Shown one piece after another: positions 17,721-27,090 of a DNA stretch of 64,000 bases. Every line of letters starts with the position of its first letter. Positions within the stretch are counted from its first letter, which is position 1. Made by a program: the position numbers and the translations under genes. The notes below the pieces were generated by a model. That model was not told the origin of the DNA and did no database searches. It saw only the letters and a list, made by a program, of their open reading frames with translations. This DNA comes from Vibrio sp. STUT-A11 (GTDB lineage Bacteria > Pseudomonadota > Gammaproteobacteria > Enterobacterales > Vibrionaceae): assembly GCF_026000435.1 (NCBI RefSeq), contig NZ_AP026763.1, positions 2,790,001-2,854,000 on the forward strand, given 5' to 3'.

Positions 17721-18449
17721 ATGTTAACCGCGCTCGTCATTGATGACGAACAATTTGCTCGAGAAGAATTATCTGAGTTATTGTCAGAAACAGGCCAGGT
17801 AGACGTAATAGGCGATGCCTCAAACGCCATTCTCGGCCTGAAGAAAATCAATGAGCTCAAACCTGACGTGGTGTTTTTAGATATTCAGATGCCACAAGTG
17901 ACCGGTATTGAGCTTCTTGGCATGCTTGATCCAGAAACCATGCCCTATGTGGTCTTTGTGACAGCATATGATCAATATGCGATTCAGGCGTTTGAAGATA
18001 ATGCGTTTGACTATTTGTTGAAACCTGTCGATCCAAACCGCTTAAACAAAACCGTTAAGCGTCTACACAAAACCATTGGTCAATCGACACTGACGCAACA
18101 ACTCTCAGCAATTACACCGGATACGTTAGACCAAATTCCTTGTATTGGTCATAACCGAATTGTGATCATGGCAACCGACACAGTGGAATGCGCCTACAGT
18201 GATATCAGCGGCGTACACGTTCGCTCAATTAACCAAACCGCCAGTACGCAGTTAACACTGAAAACAATTGAAGAAAAAACCCCACTGGTGCGCTGCCACC
18301 GGCAATATCTCGTAAGCATTAAAGCAATTAGCGAAATAAAATTACTAGAGAATGGCTTAGCGGAAATCATCACTAAAACTGGCTTTGAGATCCCAGTGAG
18401 TCGTCGCTATCTGAAAGTACTCAAAGAGATGCTCGGTATCAGCCATTAA
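17721..18449 (+). CDS. btsR: LytTR-family response regulator
   Basis: This is the partner of the upstream kinase. A receiver domain (1-120) has the acidic pair D8/D9, phosphoacceptor D54 (VVFLDIQMP) and the conserved lysine in YLLKPVDP. A LytTR DNA-binding domain (about 140-240) has RCHRQYLVS and PVSRRYLKVLKEML. LytTR proteins bind direct repeats spaced by two helical turns, which is the layout of the array at 14079-14267. It ends at a terminator shared with ispH. Confidence 0.92.
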   Translation: MLTALVIDDEQFAREELSELLSETGQVDVIGDASNAILGLKKINELKPDVVFLDIQMPQVTGIELLGMLDPETMPYVVFVTAYDQYAIQAFEDNAFDYLLKPVDPNRLNKTVKRLHKTIGQSTLTQQLSAITPDTLDQIPCIGHNRIVIMATDTVECAYSDISGVHVRSINQTASTQLTLKTIEEKTPLVRCHRQYLVSIKAISEIKLLENGLAEIITKTGFEIPVSRRYLKVLKEMLGISH

Positions 18450-18468
18450 GCACCAAGCTATTTAATCA

Positions 18469-18494
18469 AAAAAGGCGACCATGAGGTCACCTTT
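18469..18494. terminator. Bidirectional terminator between btsR and ispH
   Basis: The stem aaaaggcgacc/ggtcacctttt has one mismatch and a 4-base loop. It is A-rich on the left and T-rich on the right. Confidence 0.8.
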
Positions 18495-18521
18495 TGAGTA
18501 TTCAATAAATGGAGTTTGATA

Positions 18522-19487
18522 TTAGTCTACTTGCTTGATTTGCAGCTCTTTTGGCACTTCAAAGAACATGTTCTCTTCCCGGCCTAAGACCTCGTCCACA
18601 GCGCGCGCACCAACCATCTCCTTAATGCGATCAAGAATTTGGTTAACCAGCTCCTCTGGTGCTGATGCGCCAGCGGTTACGCCAACTTTCGTTTTGCCTT
18701 CAAACCATTCTGGTTTAATGTCTTCAGGACAATCCGTTAAATAGCCGGGTGTGCCCAGTTTCTCAGCAAGCTCTTTTAGACGGGTCGAATTTGATGAGTT
18801 CTTCGAACCAACAACGACCATCACATCCACTTCACTTGCCATTTCACGAACGGCATCCTGACGGTTTTGAGTCGCGTAGCAGATGTCGTCTTTTCGCGGG
18901 CCCTGGATATCGGGGAATACTCGGCGTAATTCTTCAATCACGTCGGCTGTCTCATCAACAGACAGCGTGGTTTGGCTTACGTAATGCAGATCGGAAGGAT
19001 CTTTAACGATCGCTTTTAGCTTCTCTACATCAGCAGGTGTTTCCACTAAGTACATACCGCCAGTTTCACTCGCGTACTGACCCATCGTGCCTTCCACTTC
19101 TGGGTGACCGGCGTGGCCGATCAGTACCACTTCCATATTACGACGGCTGGCGCGAGCCACTTCCATATGAACTTTAGTCACCAACGGACACGTTGCATCA
19201 AACACGGTAAGGTCACGTTGTTTGGCTTCTTGGCGAACCGCTTGCGATACACCATGAGCAGAAAAAATCACAATGTTGTTATCAGGCACTTCATGTAACT
19301 CTTCTACGAAGATCGCACCACGCTGTTTTAGCCCTTCAACGACAAAACGGTTGTGCACCACTTCATGACGGACATAAATCGGTGGCTGATACATCTCAAG
19401 CGCACGCTCTACGATGCTAATCGCACGGTCAACGCCAGCACAGAAACCGCGTGGGTTAGCTAATAGGATTTTCATTTCATTGCTCAT
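18522..19487 (-). CDS. ispH: 4-hydroxy-3-methylbut-2-enyl diphosphate reductase
   Basis: This is the last enzyme of the MEP isoprenoid pathway, producing IPP and DMAPP through a [4Fe-4S] cluster. The three cluster cysteines are present in NPRGFCAGVDRA, FDATCPLVTKVH and ICYATQNRQ, as are HPEVEGTMGQ and SNSTRLKELAE. The length of 321 residues is normal. A second ATG four codons downstream (MKILLANPRG) is an equally plausible start. It is the last gene of the ribF-ileS-lspA-fkpB-ispH group, 24 bp after fkpB. Confidence 0.97.
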   Translation of the reverse strand: MSNEMKILLANPRGFCAGVDRAISIVERALEMYQPPIYVRHEVVHNRFVVEGLKQRGAIFVEELHEVPDNNIVIFSAHGVSQAVRQEAKQRDLTVFDATCPLVTKVHMEVARASRRNMEVVLIGHAGHPEVEGTMGQYASETGGMYLVETPADVEKLKAIVKDPSDLHYVSQTTLSVDETADVIEELRRVFPDIQGPRKDDICYATQNRQDAVREMASEVDVMVVVGSKNSSNSTRLKELAEKLGTPGYLTDCPEDIKPEWFEGKTKVGVTAGASAPEELVNQILDRIKEMVGARAVDEVLGREENMFFEVPKELQIKQVD

Positions 19488-19511
19488 GGAAGTTATCTTT
19501 ACTTGGGTTCG

Positions 19512-19943
19512 CTATTCTACTGACAAAATCTCGACTTCGAAAGTCACGTCTTGCCCTGCCAGAGGGTGGTTGAAGTCAACCGTTACTGAATCACCAGCAA
19601 TTTCAGTGATGATGCCAGGGATTTCCATACCATCAGGACCACTAAATGCCATGATGGTACCCACTTCCACTTCTGCATCACCGACAAATTTGGTGCGATC
19701 CATATGATGAATATGATCTGGGTTTGGCATACCAAACGCATCTTCCGCTTTTAGTTCAATGGCTTTTTGTTCACCAGACTGTAGGCCAACCAGACATTGT
19801 TCAAAGTTTTCGCTCAGGCTACCATCACCCATCACAAATTTAGCAGGCTTACCCATGTTATGGGTGCTGTCTGCAACTGAACCATCTTTCATTTTAATGG
19901 TGAAGTGCAAAGTTACTACAGATTCTTTAGTAATTGTTGTCAC
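19512..19943 (-). CDS. fkpB: FKBP-type peptidyl-prolyl isomerase (SlpA)
   Basis: This is a cytoplasmic SlyD/SlpA-like prolyl isomerase of 143 residues. The split FKBP core is visible (LHFTIKMKDGSVADST, GDGSLSENFEQCLVGLQSGEQ and VDFNHPLAGQDVTFEVEIL) with an insert-in-flap segment between. It lacks the His/Cys-rich tail of SlyD. The start is GTG at 19943 with an AAGGAAG ribosome binding site. It lies between lspA and ispH as in enteric bacteria, but a strong hairpin separates it from lspA. Confidence 0.93.
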   Translation of the reverse strand: MTTITKESVVTLHFTIKMKDGSVADSTHNMGKPAKFVMGDGSLSENFEQCLVGLQSGEQKAIELKAEDAFGMPNPDHIHHMDRTKFVGDAEVEVGTIMAFSGPDGMEIPGIITEIAGDSVTVDFNHPLAGQDVTFEVEILSVE

Positions 19944-20080
19944 GTTACTGCTTCCTTATTCTTGGGCAATACCAACCTAAATTGTATTGAACATCGATTT
20001 ATCCAGATTGGTACAACGCGTTCATGCGCTTTTTTGTCTTATATACTCAGATACACTGAGTTGCGCTCCAACATAATAAA

Positions 20081-20110
20081 AAGCGCCGCACGAATCAACG
20101 GGCGGCGCTT
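20081..20110 (-). terminator. Terminator after lspA
   Basis: The stem aagcgccgc/gcggcgctt runs into ttttatta on the minus strand. fkpB-ispH would then need their own promoter or read-through. Confidence 0.75.
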
Positions 20111-20138
20111 AGGGTTATTTTAATATTGTCGGCAAACG

Positions 20139-20639
20139 TTACTTCTCAGCATCTTTTTTACGAAAACCATCAAGAATGATCATCGCAGCACCCATACAGA
20201 TCGCCATATCTGCAAGGTTGAATGCTGGCCAATGGTAATTACCCCAGTAGAAATCAAGGTAATCAACCACAAAGCCATGAATCACGCGGTCGAAGACATT
20301 GCCTACCGCGCCGCCAATAATCATGGCATACGCAATATTATTCCACTTTTCATTCGCTGGTAACTTGCTCATCCAGTAGGTCAGCAGACCTGACACGATG
20401 AAGGCAATGCCAGTAAAGAACCAACGTTGCCAGCCAGCTTGATCACTCAAGAAGCTAAATGCTGCACCATAGTTGTGGACATATAGAAGGTTAAAGAAAG
20501 GCAAAATTTCAATGCGGTTTGCCCAACCGAACCCCATATTGTTCATCACAACGTACTTGATGCCAATATCAGCTAAAAAAATCACAATCGCCAGCCATAG
20601 CCAACGTACACCAGATTGCTTTAATGGAATATGACTCAT
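20139..20639 (-). CDS. lspA: Lipoprotein signal peptidase II
   Basis: This inner-membrane aspartyl protease removes signal peptides of diacylglyceryl-prolipoproteins after Lgt. The protein has 166 residues and four transmembrane helices. Both catalytic aspartates are visible, one in GNVFDRVIHG-FVVDYLDF and one in FNLADMAI. I start at ATG 20639 (tagggatag ribosome binding site). An upstream frame extension adds 7 codons. The gene is about 240 bp downstream of ileS, from which it is separated by a hairpin. Confidence 0.95.
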   Translation of the reverse strand: MSHIPLKQSGVRWLWLAIVIFLADIGIKYVVMNNMGFGWANRIEILPFFNLLYVHNYGAAFSFLSDQAGWQRWFFTGIAFIVSGLLTYWMSKLPANEKWNNIAYAMIIGGAVGNVFDRVIHGFVVDYLDFYWGNYHWPAFNLADMAICMGAAMIILDGFRKKDAEK

Positions 20640-20880
20640 TTCTATCCCTATCTCAATCAACTAACCCATTGTACTCAGACCATTTACAAGAGTAAGGGAC
20701 GAGCACGATAAGGAACTTAATCCGTCATTAATACCAAAGAGTTTCAACTCGCTGGTTATCTCCTTGCAAAGATAATGCGAAAGGAACTCACAGATAAGAC
20801 ATTGTGCTGAATAATAAAAATAACCCCAGTAGATACTGGGGCTATAGCATGGCTAAAAAGTTCAGTCGCTACTTTGCGAA
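20640..20880. other. Intergenic region ileS/lspA
   Basis: This 241-bp gap lies inside a gene group that is usually tight. It holds a hairpin after ileS and then about 180 bp with no gene. It may contain an internal promoter for lspA. Confidence 0.4.
20824..20841 (-). terminator. Terminator after ileS
   Basis: The stem ccccagt/actgggg is followed, on the minus strand, by ttatttttatta. Confidence 0.75.
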
Positions 20881-23709
20881 TTATGCAAATTTACGTACTT
20901 CACCTTCACCTTCAACGTTCGACACACAACGGCCACAGATTTTCTCGTGACCCGCGATGGTGCCTACATCTGGAGTGTGGTGCCAACAACGGTCACACTT
21001 CTCAGCTTCTGTTGCTTTCACTTCAACAAACAGGCCTTCGATATCCGTTGCTTGTGCAGCGTCTGACTTCTCGCTTAGTGGTTTCACCGTTGCAGCAGAA
21101 GTTATCAGAACAAAACGCAGTTCATCTTCCAACTTGTTGATTTTCGCCGCCAGCGCGTCATCAGCAAACAATGTCACCTCTGCTTGCAGTGCACCACCGA
21201 TGGTTTTCTCTGCACGTGCTGCTTCCAGCAGTTTGTTCACCGCACCACGAACTTTCTGGATTTCAGTCCAGAAATCGTTGTTTAGCTCTTCGCCTTCCGC
21301 CAGGCCAAACAAGCCTTCATACCATTCATCGCAAAGGACAAACTTCTCACGCTTACCTGGCATTTCGTTCCAGATTTCGTCAGCCGTGAACGACATGATA
21401 GGTGCCATCCAGCGAACCAACGCTTCTACGATGTAGTAAAGTGCTGTTTGACAACTGCGTTGAGCGTGACCGCCACGTTTTGCTGTGTATTGACGGTCTT
21501 TAATTACGTCTAGGTAGAAAGAACCCATTTCGATTGAACAGAAGTGCATTAGGCGTTGCATAACAGCATGCGTATTGTACTCGCCGTACGCTTTTACAAT
21601 CTCTTCTTGAGCAGCAAGTGCACGACCTACGGCCCAACGATCAAGCGCTACCATTTCGTCCGCAGGAACCAGATCCGTTTCTGGGTTAAAGCCGTTTAGG
21701 TTAGCAAGGAAGAAACGTGACGTGTTACGGATACGACGGTACGCATCTGCACTACGTTTTAGGATTTCATCAGAAACCGCAACTTCACCAGTGTAGTCTG
21801 TAGAAGCAACCCATAGACGAAGGATATCTGCACCTAGCTTGTTAGTTACGTCTTTTGGCGCAACAACGTTACCGATAGATTTCGACATCTTACGGCCGTG
21901 GCCATCAACAACGAAACCGTGAGTCAGTACTTGTTTGTATGGTGCTTCGTCTTTCATCGCGATAGATGAAATCAGAGAAGACTGGAACCAACCACGGTGT
22001 TGGTCTGAACCTTCCAGGTATAGGTCAGCACTGTGGCCGTTGTACTCTTCACGAGCATCAACAACAGAGAAGTGCGTAACACCAGAATCGAACCAAACGT
22101 CCAGCGTATCCAGCACTTTCTCGTACTGGTTCGCTTCTTCACCTAGAAGCTCAGCTGCGTCCACATCCCACCATGCCTGGATGCCTTTTTCTTCAACCAA
22201 CTTCGCTACTTTTTCGATCAGTTCAAGCGTATTTGGATGAAGTTCTGCTGTCTCTTTATGTACAAACAGAGCGATTGGCACACCCCAGGTACGTTGACGA
22301 GAGATACACCACTCAGGGCGACCTTCGATCATACCTTCAATACGGCTTTGACCCCATTCAGGCATCCACTGAACACCTTTGATAGCTTCTAGTGCTTTTG
22401 CACGCAGACCAGCCTGGTCCATAGACACGAACCACTGAGGTGTTGCACGGAAGATGATTGGAGTCTTGTGACGCCAACAGTGTGGGTAGCTGTGCTCGTA
22501 AGCGTGGTGATGCAGTAGCGCGCCTTTTTCTTTTAGCGTTTCAACCACAGCATCGTTCGCTTTAAATACGTGCTGGCCAGCAAATAGCTCAGTGTCTGGC
22601 AGGTAAACGCCGTTTGAGCCCACTGGGTTTGCTACTTCCAGGTTGTATTTTTGACCAACCGCGAAGTCTTCCTGACCGTGGCCAGGTGCAGTGTGAACGA
22701 CACCAGTACCTGAGTCAGTCGTAACGTGATCGCCAAGGATCGCCGGTACAGTGAAATCGTAGAATGGGTGTTGGAACTGAGTAAGTTCTAGATCTGCACC
22801 TTTAGCAAAGCCAAGGTTGTGGAAATGCTCGATACCAGCGCGATCCATGACGTCTTTCGCAAGTTCAGCGGCAACGATGATACGCTCAGGGCTGTCGCCC
22901 TCAACTTGGATAAGTACGTACTCAAGATCATCACGTAGACATACTGCGCGGTTTGCAGGCAGAGTCCAAGGCGTTGTTGTCCAGATAACAATAGAAATGT
23001 CACCTTTACCTTCATGACCTTGTGTCAGCTCGAACTTAGACAAAAGCGCCGCTTCGTCCGCTGTTTTAAAGCGTACGTCGATAGACGGAGAAACTTTATC
23101 TTTGTATTCCACTTCTGCTTCAGCCAGAGCAGAACCACAATCTGTACACCAGTGAACAGGTTTGAAACCTTTTAACAGGTGACCTTTGCTGGCGATTTTA
23201 CCAAGCGCACGAATGATGTTCGCTTCAGTATCGAAATCCATTGTGCGGTATGGTTTATCCCACTCACCCAAGATACCAAGACGCTTGAAGCTCTCTTTCT
23301 GACCTTCAACCTGCCCTGCTGCGTATTCACGACATTTTTCGCGGAATTCAGCTGCCGTTACTTTTTGGCCTGGTTTGCCTACTTTCTTCTCTACCATCAA
23401 TTCGATAGGTAGACCGTGGCAGTCCCAACCTGGGATGTAAGGTGCGTCAAAACCTGAAAGTGTTTTGGATTTAATAATAATGTCTTTAAGAATCTTGTTT
23501 AGTGCGTGACCAATATGAATGTCACCATTGGCGTAAGGAGGGCCATCGTGCAATACGAATGACTTTTTGCCTTTCTTAGCTTTACGGATTTCACCGTAAA
23601 GATCTTCTTTGTACCAACGCTTAAGCATTTCTGGCTCACGATTGGCCAGGTTGCCGCGCATTGGAAACCCTGTTTCAGGTAAGTTCAGGGTATCTTTATA
23701 CTCACTCAT
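20881..23709 (-). CDS. ileS: Isoleucyl-tRNA synthetase
   Basis: This is a class I aminoacyl-tRNA synthetase of 942 residues, normal for the bacterial type. It has the HIGH-box motif (PPYANGDIHIGHALNK), the CP1 editing domain (IVIWTTTPWTLPANRAV, GTGVVHTAPGHGQEDF), the KMSKS loop (GRKMSKSIGNV) and the C-terminal zinc ribbon (CDRCWHHTPDVG with CGRC). It lies downstream of ribF with a gap of about 64 bp, conserved gene order across gammaproteobacteria. Confidence 0.98.
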   Translation of the reverse strand: MSEYKDTLNLPETGFPMRGNLANREPEMLKRWYKEDLYGEIRKAKKGKKSFVLHDGPPYANGDIHIGHALNKILKDIIIKSKTLSGFDAPYIPGWDCHGLPIELMVEKKVGKPGQKVTAAEFREKCREYAAGQVEGQKESFKRLGILGEWDKPYRTMDFDTEANIIRALGKIASKGHLLKGFKPVHWCTDCGSALAEAEVEYKDKVSPSIDVRFKTADEAALLSKFELTQGHEGKGDISIVIWTTTPWTLPANRAVCLRDDLEYVLIQVEGDSPERIIVAAELAKDVMDRAGIEHFHNLGFAKGADLELTQFQHPFYDFTVPAILGDHVTTDSGTGVVHTAPGHGQEDFAVGQKYNLEVANPVGSNGVYLPDTELFAGQHVFKANDAVVETLKEKGALLHHHAYEHSYPHCWRHKTPIIFRATPQWFVSMDQAGLRAKALEAIKGVQWMPEWGQSRIEGMIEGRPEWCISRQRTWGVPIALFVHKETAELHPNTLELIEKVAKLVEEKGIQAWWDVDAAELLGEEANQYEKVLDTLDVWFDSGVTHFSVVDAREEYNGHSADLYLEGSDQHRGWFQSSLISSIAMKDEAPYKQVLTHGFVVDGHGRKMSKSIGNVVAPKDVTNKLGADILRLWVASTDYTGEVAVSDEILKRSADAYRRIRNTSRFFLANLNGFNPETDLVPADEMVALDRWAVGRALAAQEEIVKAYGEYNTHAVMQRLMHFCSIEMGSFYLDVIKDRQYTAKRGGHAQRSCQTALYYIVEALVRWMAPIMSFTADEIWNEMPGKREKFVLCDEWYEGLFGLAEGEELNNDFWTEIQKVRGAVNKLLEAARAEKTIGGALQAEVTLFADDALAAKINKLEDELRFVLITSAATVKPLSEKSDAAQATDIEGLFVEVKATEAEKCDRCWHHTPDVGTIAGHEKICGRCVSNVEGEGEVRKFA

Positions 23710-23773
23710 CGATTCTTAATTCCGTTATATTGGGCGAAAATTAGACATTATGTTGAACGGTGGAATAAACCGC

Positions 23774-24709
23774 TCAACCCTTAAGCTGACGCAGCCACAC
23801 CCTTGCTGCTTCAGCATCCAATTCGATTTGTTGTTTAAGTGCTTCAAACGACTCAAACTTTTGCTCATCTCGAAGTTTGTGCAAAAGTTCCACTTCTAAT
23901 TGCTTGCCATACAAATTGGCATGAAAGTCAAATAAGTGTACTTCTAACTGTTGGCGAACGCCATTTACCGTCGGTCTTTGGCCAATGTTAGCCACGCCAC
24001 CAATTGGCTTATCACCAATGCCTAGCGCTTGAACAACATAGACTCCGGATACCGGAGATACACAGCGTTTCAAAGGAATATTCGCAGTAGGAAAACCTAT
24101 CGTCCTACCCAGCTTCCTTCCATGAGAAACACGACCGCTGATGCTGTAATTTCTTCCCAGCATCTCATGTGCGGAATGCAAATCATCACGAGCCAGGGCT
24201 TCCCGAATAGCGGTACTGCTCACTCGTAATTGTTGTAAACAAAAGCTTTGGGTACTGACGACTTCAAAGCCGTATTTTTCCCCAGCTTCCTGCAGCATGG
24301 CAAAGTTCCCGCTGCGGCCTTTACCGAAGCAGAAGTCATCACCAACGACAAGAAACTTAACACCCAAACGCTCTACCAACAAGTCACGGATAAACTCTTC
24401 CGCCGTCAAGCTGGCAAAATGTCGGTTAAAATTGACGCACAGCAAACGATCAATGTTGAGTTTGCTTAACTGAACGAACTTATCGCGCAGTCGTGTCAAC
24501 CTTGCCGGTGCCTTGTCTTTAGCAAACAGCTCCATTGGCTGAGGTTCAAAGGTCATCACAACCGAAGGTAACGAAAGTTCCTCTGCTTGTTCAGACACTT
24601 GTTGCAATACTTGTTGATGGCCTTTATGTACGCCATCGAAATTGCCAATAGTCAGAACACACCCATAGTGACGTGATGTGATATTGTGAATGCCTCGGAT
24701 CAGTTCCAT
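23774..24709 (-). CDS. ribF: Bifunctional riboflavin kinase/FAD synthetase
   Basis: This enzyme makes FMN from riboflavin and then FAD. The N-terminal adenylyltransferase domain has TIGNFDGVHKGHQQVL and VVGDDFCFGKGRSGN. The C-terminal riboflavin kinase domain has GRKLGRTIGFPTANI and HLFDFHANLYGKQLEVELL. I start at ATG 24709 (MELIRGIHN), matching the family start and giving 311 residues. The frame is open for 12 more codons upstream. It lies 70 bp downstream of murJ. Confidence 0.96.
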   Translation of the reverse strand: MELIRGIHNITSRHYGCVLTIGNFDGVHKGHQQVLQQVSEQAEELSLPSVVMTFEPQPMELFAKDKAPARLTRLRDKFVQLSKLNIDRLLCVNFNRHFASLTAEEFIRDLLVERLGVKFLVVGDDFCFGKGRSGNFAMLQEAGEKYGFEVVSTQSFCLQQLRVSSTAIREALARDDLHSAHEMLGRNYSISGRVSHGRKLGRTIGFPTANIPLKRCVSPVSGVYVVQALGIGDKPIGGVANIGQRPTVNGVRQQLEVHLFDFHANLYGKQLEVELLHKLRDEQKFESFEALKQQIELDAEAARVWLRQLKG

Positions 24710-24779
24710 TGGATACTGCTTTTTGCCTCTGTTATTACTTAACACTGTGTGAAACTGACGGATTATATACTAATCACCC

Positions 24780-26342
24780 TTACTCTGTCCCAGCTTTTAG
24801 GTCTTTTAAGCGCACGCCTGTTAAAAATAGAACGACAAGGTAAACTGCCGCCCCCAGAGCGATCAACATTCCTAACACCCCGCAGCGGTAAGCAAAGCTC
24901 CAGTCTAGCCACACCGACATCTCTTCCAATTGCCACAAAATCGCTGCAACCATCGCCGCTCCGGCAATCACCAAACGTATAATAAAGAAGACGGTACGCT
25001 TAGTGATTTGATAAACCTCAGCTAAGTGCAAACCTCGGTATAGCAACACCATATTAACCAATGCCGATAATGCGGTTGCAATGGCCAAACCAACATAGCC
25101 ATAGAAATAAGCGAAAATCGCGTTGAACACCATATTGGTTACCATGGCGATGATGCCGTACTTCACTGGCGTTTTAGTATCCTGACGCGAGTAATAGCCC
25201 GGTGCGAGTACTTTGATCAACATAAAGTTCAATAAGCCAGATGCATAGGCAAACAGAGAAAGTGACGCCTGATGGACATCCTGCGGCGAGAACTCACCAC
25301 GCATAAATAGCACCATCAGCATTGGCTTAGCCAACACCATTAAGCCCAACATGGCTGGAATACCGAGTAGCGTGACCATGCGTACGCCCCAGTCCATAGT
25401 ATGAGCAAACCCTTCACTGTGAGCATCAACGTGCTTGCGAGAAAGTGCCGGTAGAATGACGGTAGCAATGGCAATACCAAACAGTCCAAGAGGAAACTCC
25501 AGCAAGCGGTCTGAGTAATACAACCAACTAATTGACCCTGTCTGTAGAAAACTGGCAATAAAGGTATCAAACAACAAGTTTATCTGACTGACGGAAACAC
25601 CAAACAAAGCCGGGATCATCAAGGTACGTATCTTTACTACCCCCGGATCGCGCCAACCCCATTTAGGTTTGACCATCACGCCTGCTTTAATAAGGAAAGG
25701 AATTTGAAACAGGAACTGAACTAAGCCACCTAAGAAAACACCAATCGCAAGGCCAATCTCAGGCTGTGACATCTGCGGCGAAATAAACCAGGCCGACAGT
25801 ATGATCATCACGTTCAAAAATACCGGGGTAAATGACGAAACGGCAAACTTACCGAGTGTATTAAGGATCGCGCCAGACAGTGCGACGAAAGTAATGAACC
25901 ATAAATACGGGAAAGTAATTTTGAGCATCATACTGGCGAGCTCAAACTTGTCTGCGGATGGTCCACCATTCATCCAATCTAAAAACCAGCCGAACCCGAA
26001 CAGTGCCGTGACAACACCAGAACCAAACACACCAAACAAAGTCACCACCGACACAATAACCCCAAGCGTCCCGGCGGCCCGGGCGATAAGCTCCCGTGTT
26101 TTGTCCATATCGCCTTGAGCATGGCTTTCTGTTAACACTGGTACAAACGCTTGTGAAAATGCACCTTCTGCAAACAAACGACGTAAGAAGTTTGGAATTT
26201 TATTCGCAAAGAAAAAGACGTCTGCGCTTGCTCCTGCCCCCATTAAATTCGCCACTACCACATCACGGACTAAGCCTAAAACGCGCGAAATAAGAGTCAT
26301 AGCACTGACGATCATGCCTGACTTGAGTAGTCGTTTACTCAC
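24780..26342 (-). CDS. murJ: Lipid II flippase MurJ
   Basis: This is an inner-membrane MOP-superfamily flippase that moves lipid II to the periplasmic face for peptidoglycan synthesis. The 520 residues form about 14 transmembrane helices. Family stretches are SAMTLISRVLGLVRDVVVAN, the FFFANKIPNFLRRLFAEGAF loop and SDRLLEFPLGLFGIAIAT. It is the first gene of the murJ-ribF-ileS group and diverges from rpsT across a gap of about 294 bp. Confidence 0.97.
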   Translation of the reverse strand: MSKRLLKSGMIVSAMTLISRVLGLVRDVVVANLMGAGASADVFFFANKIPNFLRRLFAEGAFSQAFVPVLTESHAQGDMDKTRELIARAAGTLGVIVSVVTLFGVFGSGVVTALFGFGWFLDWMNGGPSADKFELASMMLKITFPYLWFITFVALSGAILNTLGKFAVSSFTPVFLNVMIILSAWFISPQMSQPEIGLAIGVFLGGLVQFLFQIPFLIKAGVMVKPKWGWRDPGVVKIRTLMIPALFGVSVSQINLLFDTFIASFLQTGSISWLYYSDRLLEFPLGLFGIAIATVILPALSRKHVDAHSEGFAHTMDWGVRMVTLLGIPAMLGLMVLAKPMLMVLFMRGEFSPQDVHQASLSLFAYASGLLNFMLIKVLAPGYYSRQDTKTPVKYGIIAMVTNMVFNAIFAYFYGYVGLAIATALSALVNMVLLYRGLHLAEVYQITKRTVFFIIRLVIAGAAMVAAILWQLEEMSVWLDWSFAYRCGVLGMLIALGAAVYLVVLFLTGVRLKDLKAGTE

Positions 26343-26456
26343 TGTAACCTCGGAATATCACTATAAGACAGCCAACCCTATACTGTTAAGCTCGTGGAGG
26401 CTCTAAATAGACGTCAAAAATTTATCCAGCTATTGTTAGTTCTAAGTGGATAATTA

Positions 26457-26486
26457 TTAGCATTGGTATAAAAATGCTGTTAGAAT
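26457..26486 (+). promoter_or_regulatory. Candidate sigma-70 promoter for rpsT
   Basis: TTAGCA, 18 bp, then TAGAAT is a plausible -35/-10 pair about 150 bp before the rpsT start codon. It was read by eye. Other pairs in this AT-rich stretch are possible. Confidence 0.35.
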
Positions 26487-26636
26487 CCCCGCCATCTTAA
26501 CCGCGATGACCTCTCTTACCAAAACTTGTTTTGGTTTAGAACGGTTTTTGCACAAATCATTTGACATTTAAGCGCAAATGAGGGATATTCCTCGCCCTTA
26601 AATTGTCACAGAACTAAGTTTTTGGGAGTTAGACCC

Positions 26637-26897
26637 TTGGCAAATAGTAAATCTGCTAAGAAGCGCGCTATCCAAGCTGAGAAACGTCGTCAGCACAATG
26701 CTAGCCGTCGCTCAATGATGCGTACTTACATGAAGAAAACTGTTGCTGCTATCGAAGCAGGCGACAAAGAAGCTGCAACTGCTGCATTCGCTGTAGTTAC
26801 ACCTATCCTAGACCGCATGGCAACTAAAGGCCTTATTCACAAGAATAAAGCAGCTCGCCATAAGTCTCGTTTCACTGCACAAATCAAAGCTCTTTAA
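26637..26897 (+). CDS. rpsT: 30S ribosomal protein S20 (TTG start)
   Basis: This is a primary 16S rRNA-binding protein of the small subunit. The 86-residue basic protein begins ANSKSAKKRAIQAEKRRQ and ends SRFTAQIKAL. The start codon is TTG at 26637 behind GGGAG (26623-26627). The same rare UUG start is known for E. coli rpsT, where it takes part in autoregulation. Starting upstream would add five residues that S20 never has. A strong terminator follows. Confidence 0.97.
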   Translation: MANSKSAKKRAIQAEKRRQHNASRRSMMRTYMKKTVAAIEAGDKEAATAAFAVVTPILDRMATKGLIHKNKAARHKSRFTAQIKAL

Positions 26898-26922
26898 TAG
26901 AGCCCTGATTTTAAAGTGAAGA

Positions 26923-26949
26923 AAAAACCGACGTTATGTCGGTTTTTTT
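26923..26949 (+). terminator. Terminator after rpsT
   Basis: The stem aaaaaccgac/gtcggttttt has a 5-base loop and a T7 tail. Confidence 0.9.
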
Positions 26950-26987
26950 ATATCTGAAATTGGTCAAACTCAATATCGAGATATAAA

Positions 26988-27010
26988 AAAAGCTGGCACT
27001 GCCAGCTTTT
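26988..27010. terminator. Second hairpin, terminator for hlyU side
   Basis: The stem aaaagctggc/gccagctttt has a 3-base loop. On the minus strand it runs into a T tract and can end hlyU. It also backs up the rpsT terminator. Confidence 0.7.
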
Positions 27011-27090
27011 CTTTTGCTCATTTCCGAGCTACCTATAGCTTAACGCTTGCAGCTCGCAATCATCGTATCCACATTATTTAATCAAAGTGA

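Noticed and set aside
20957..21436. 159-codon plus-strand frame opposite ileS
   Set aside because: It is the complement of the ileS 3' end with no start signal.
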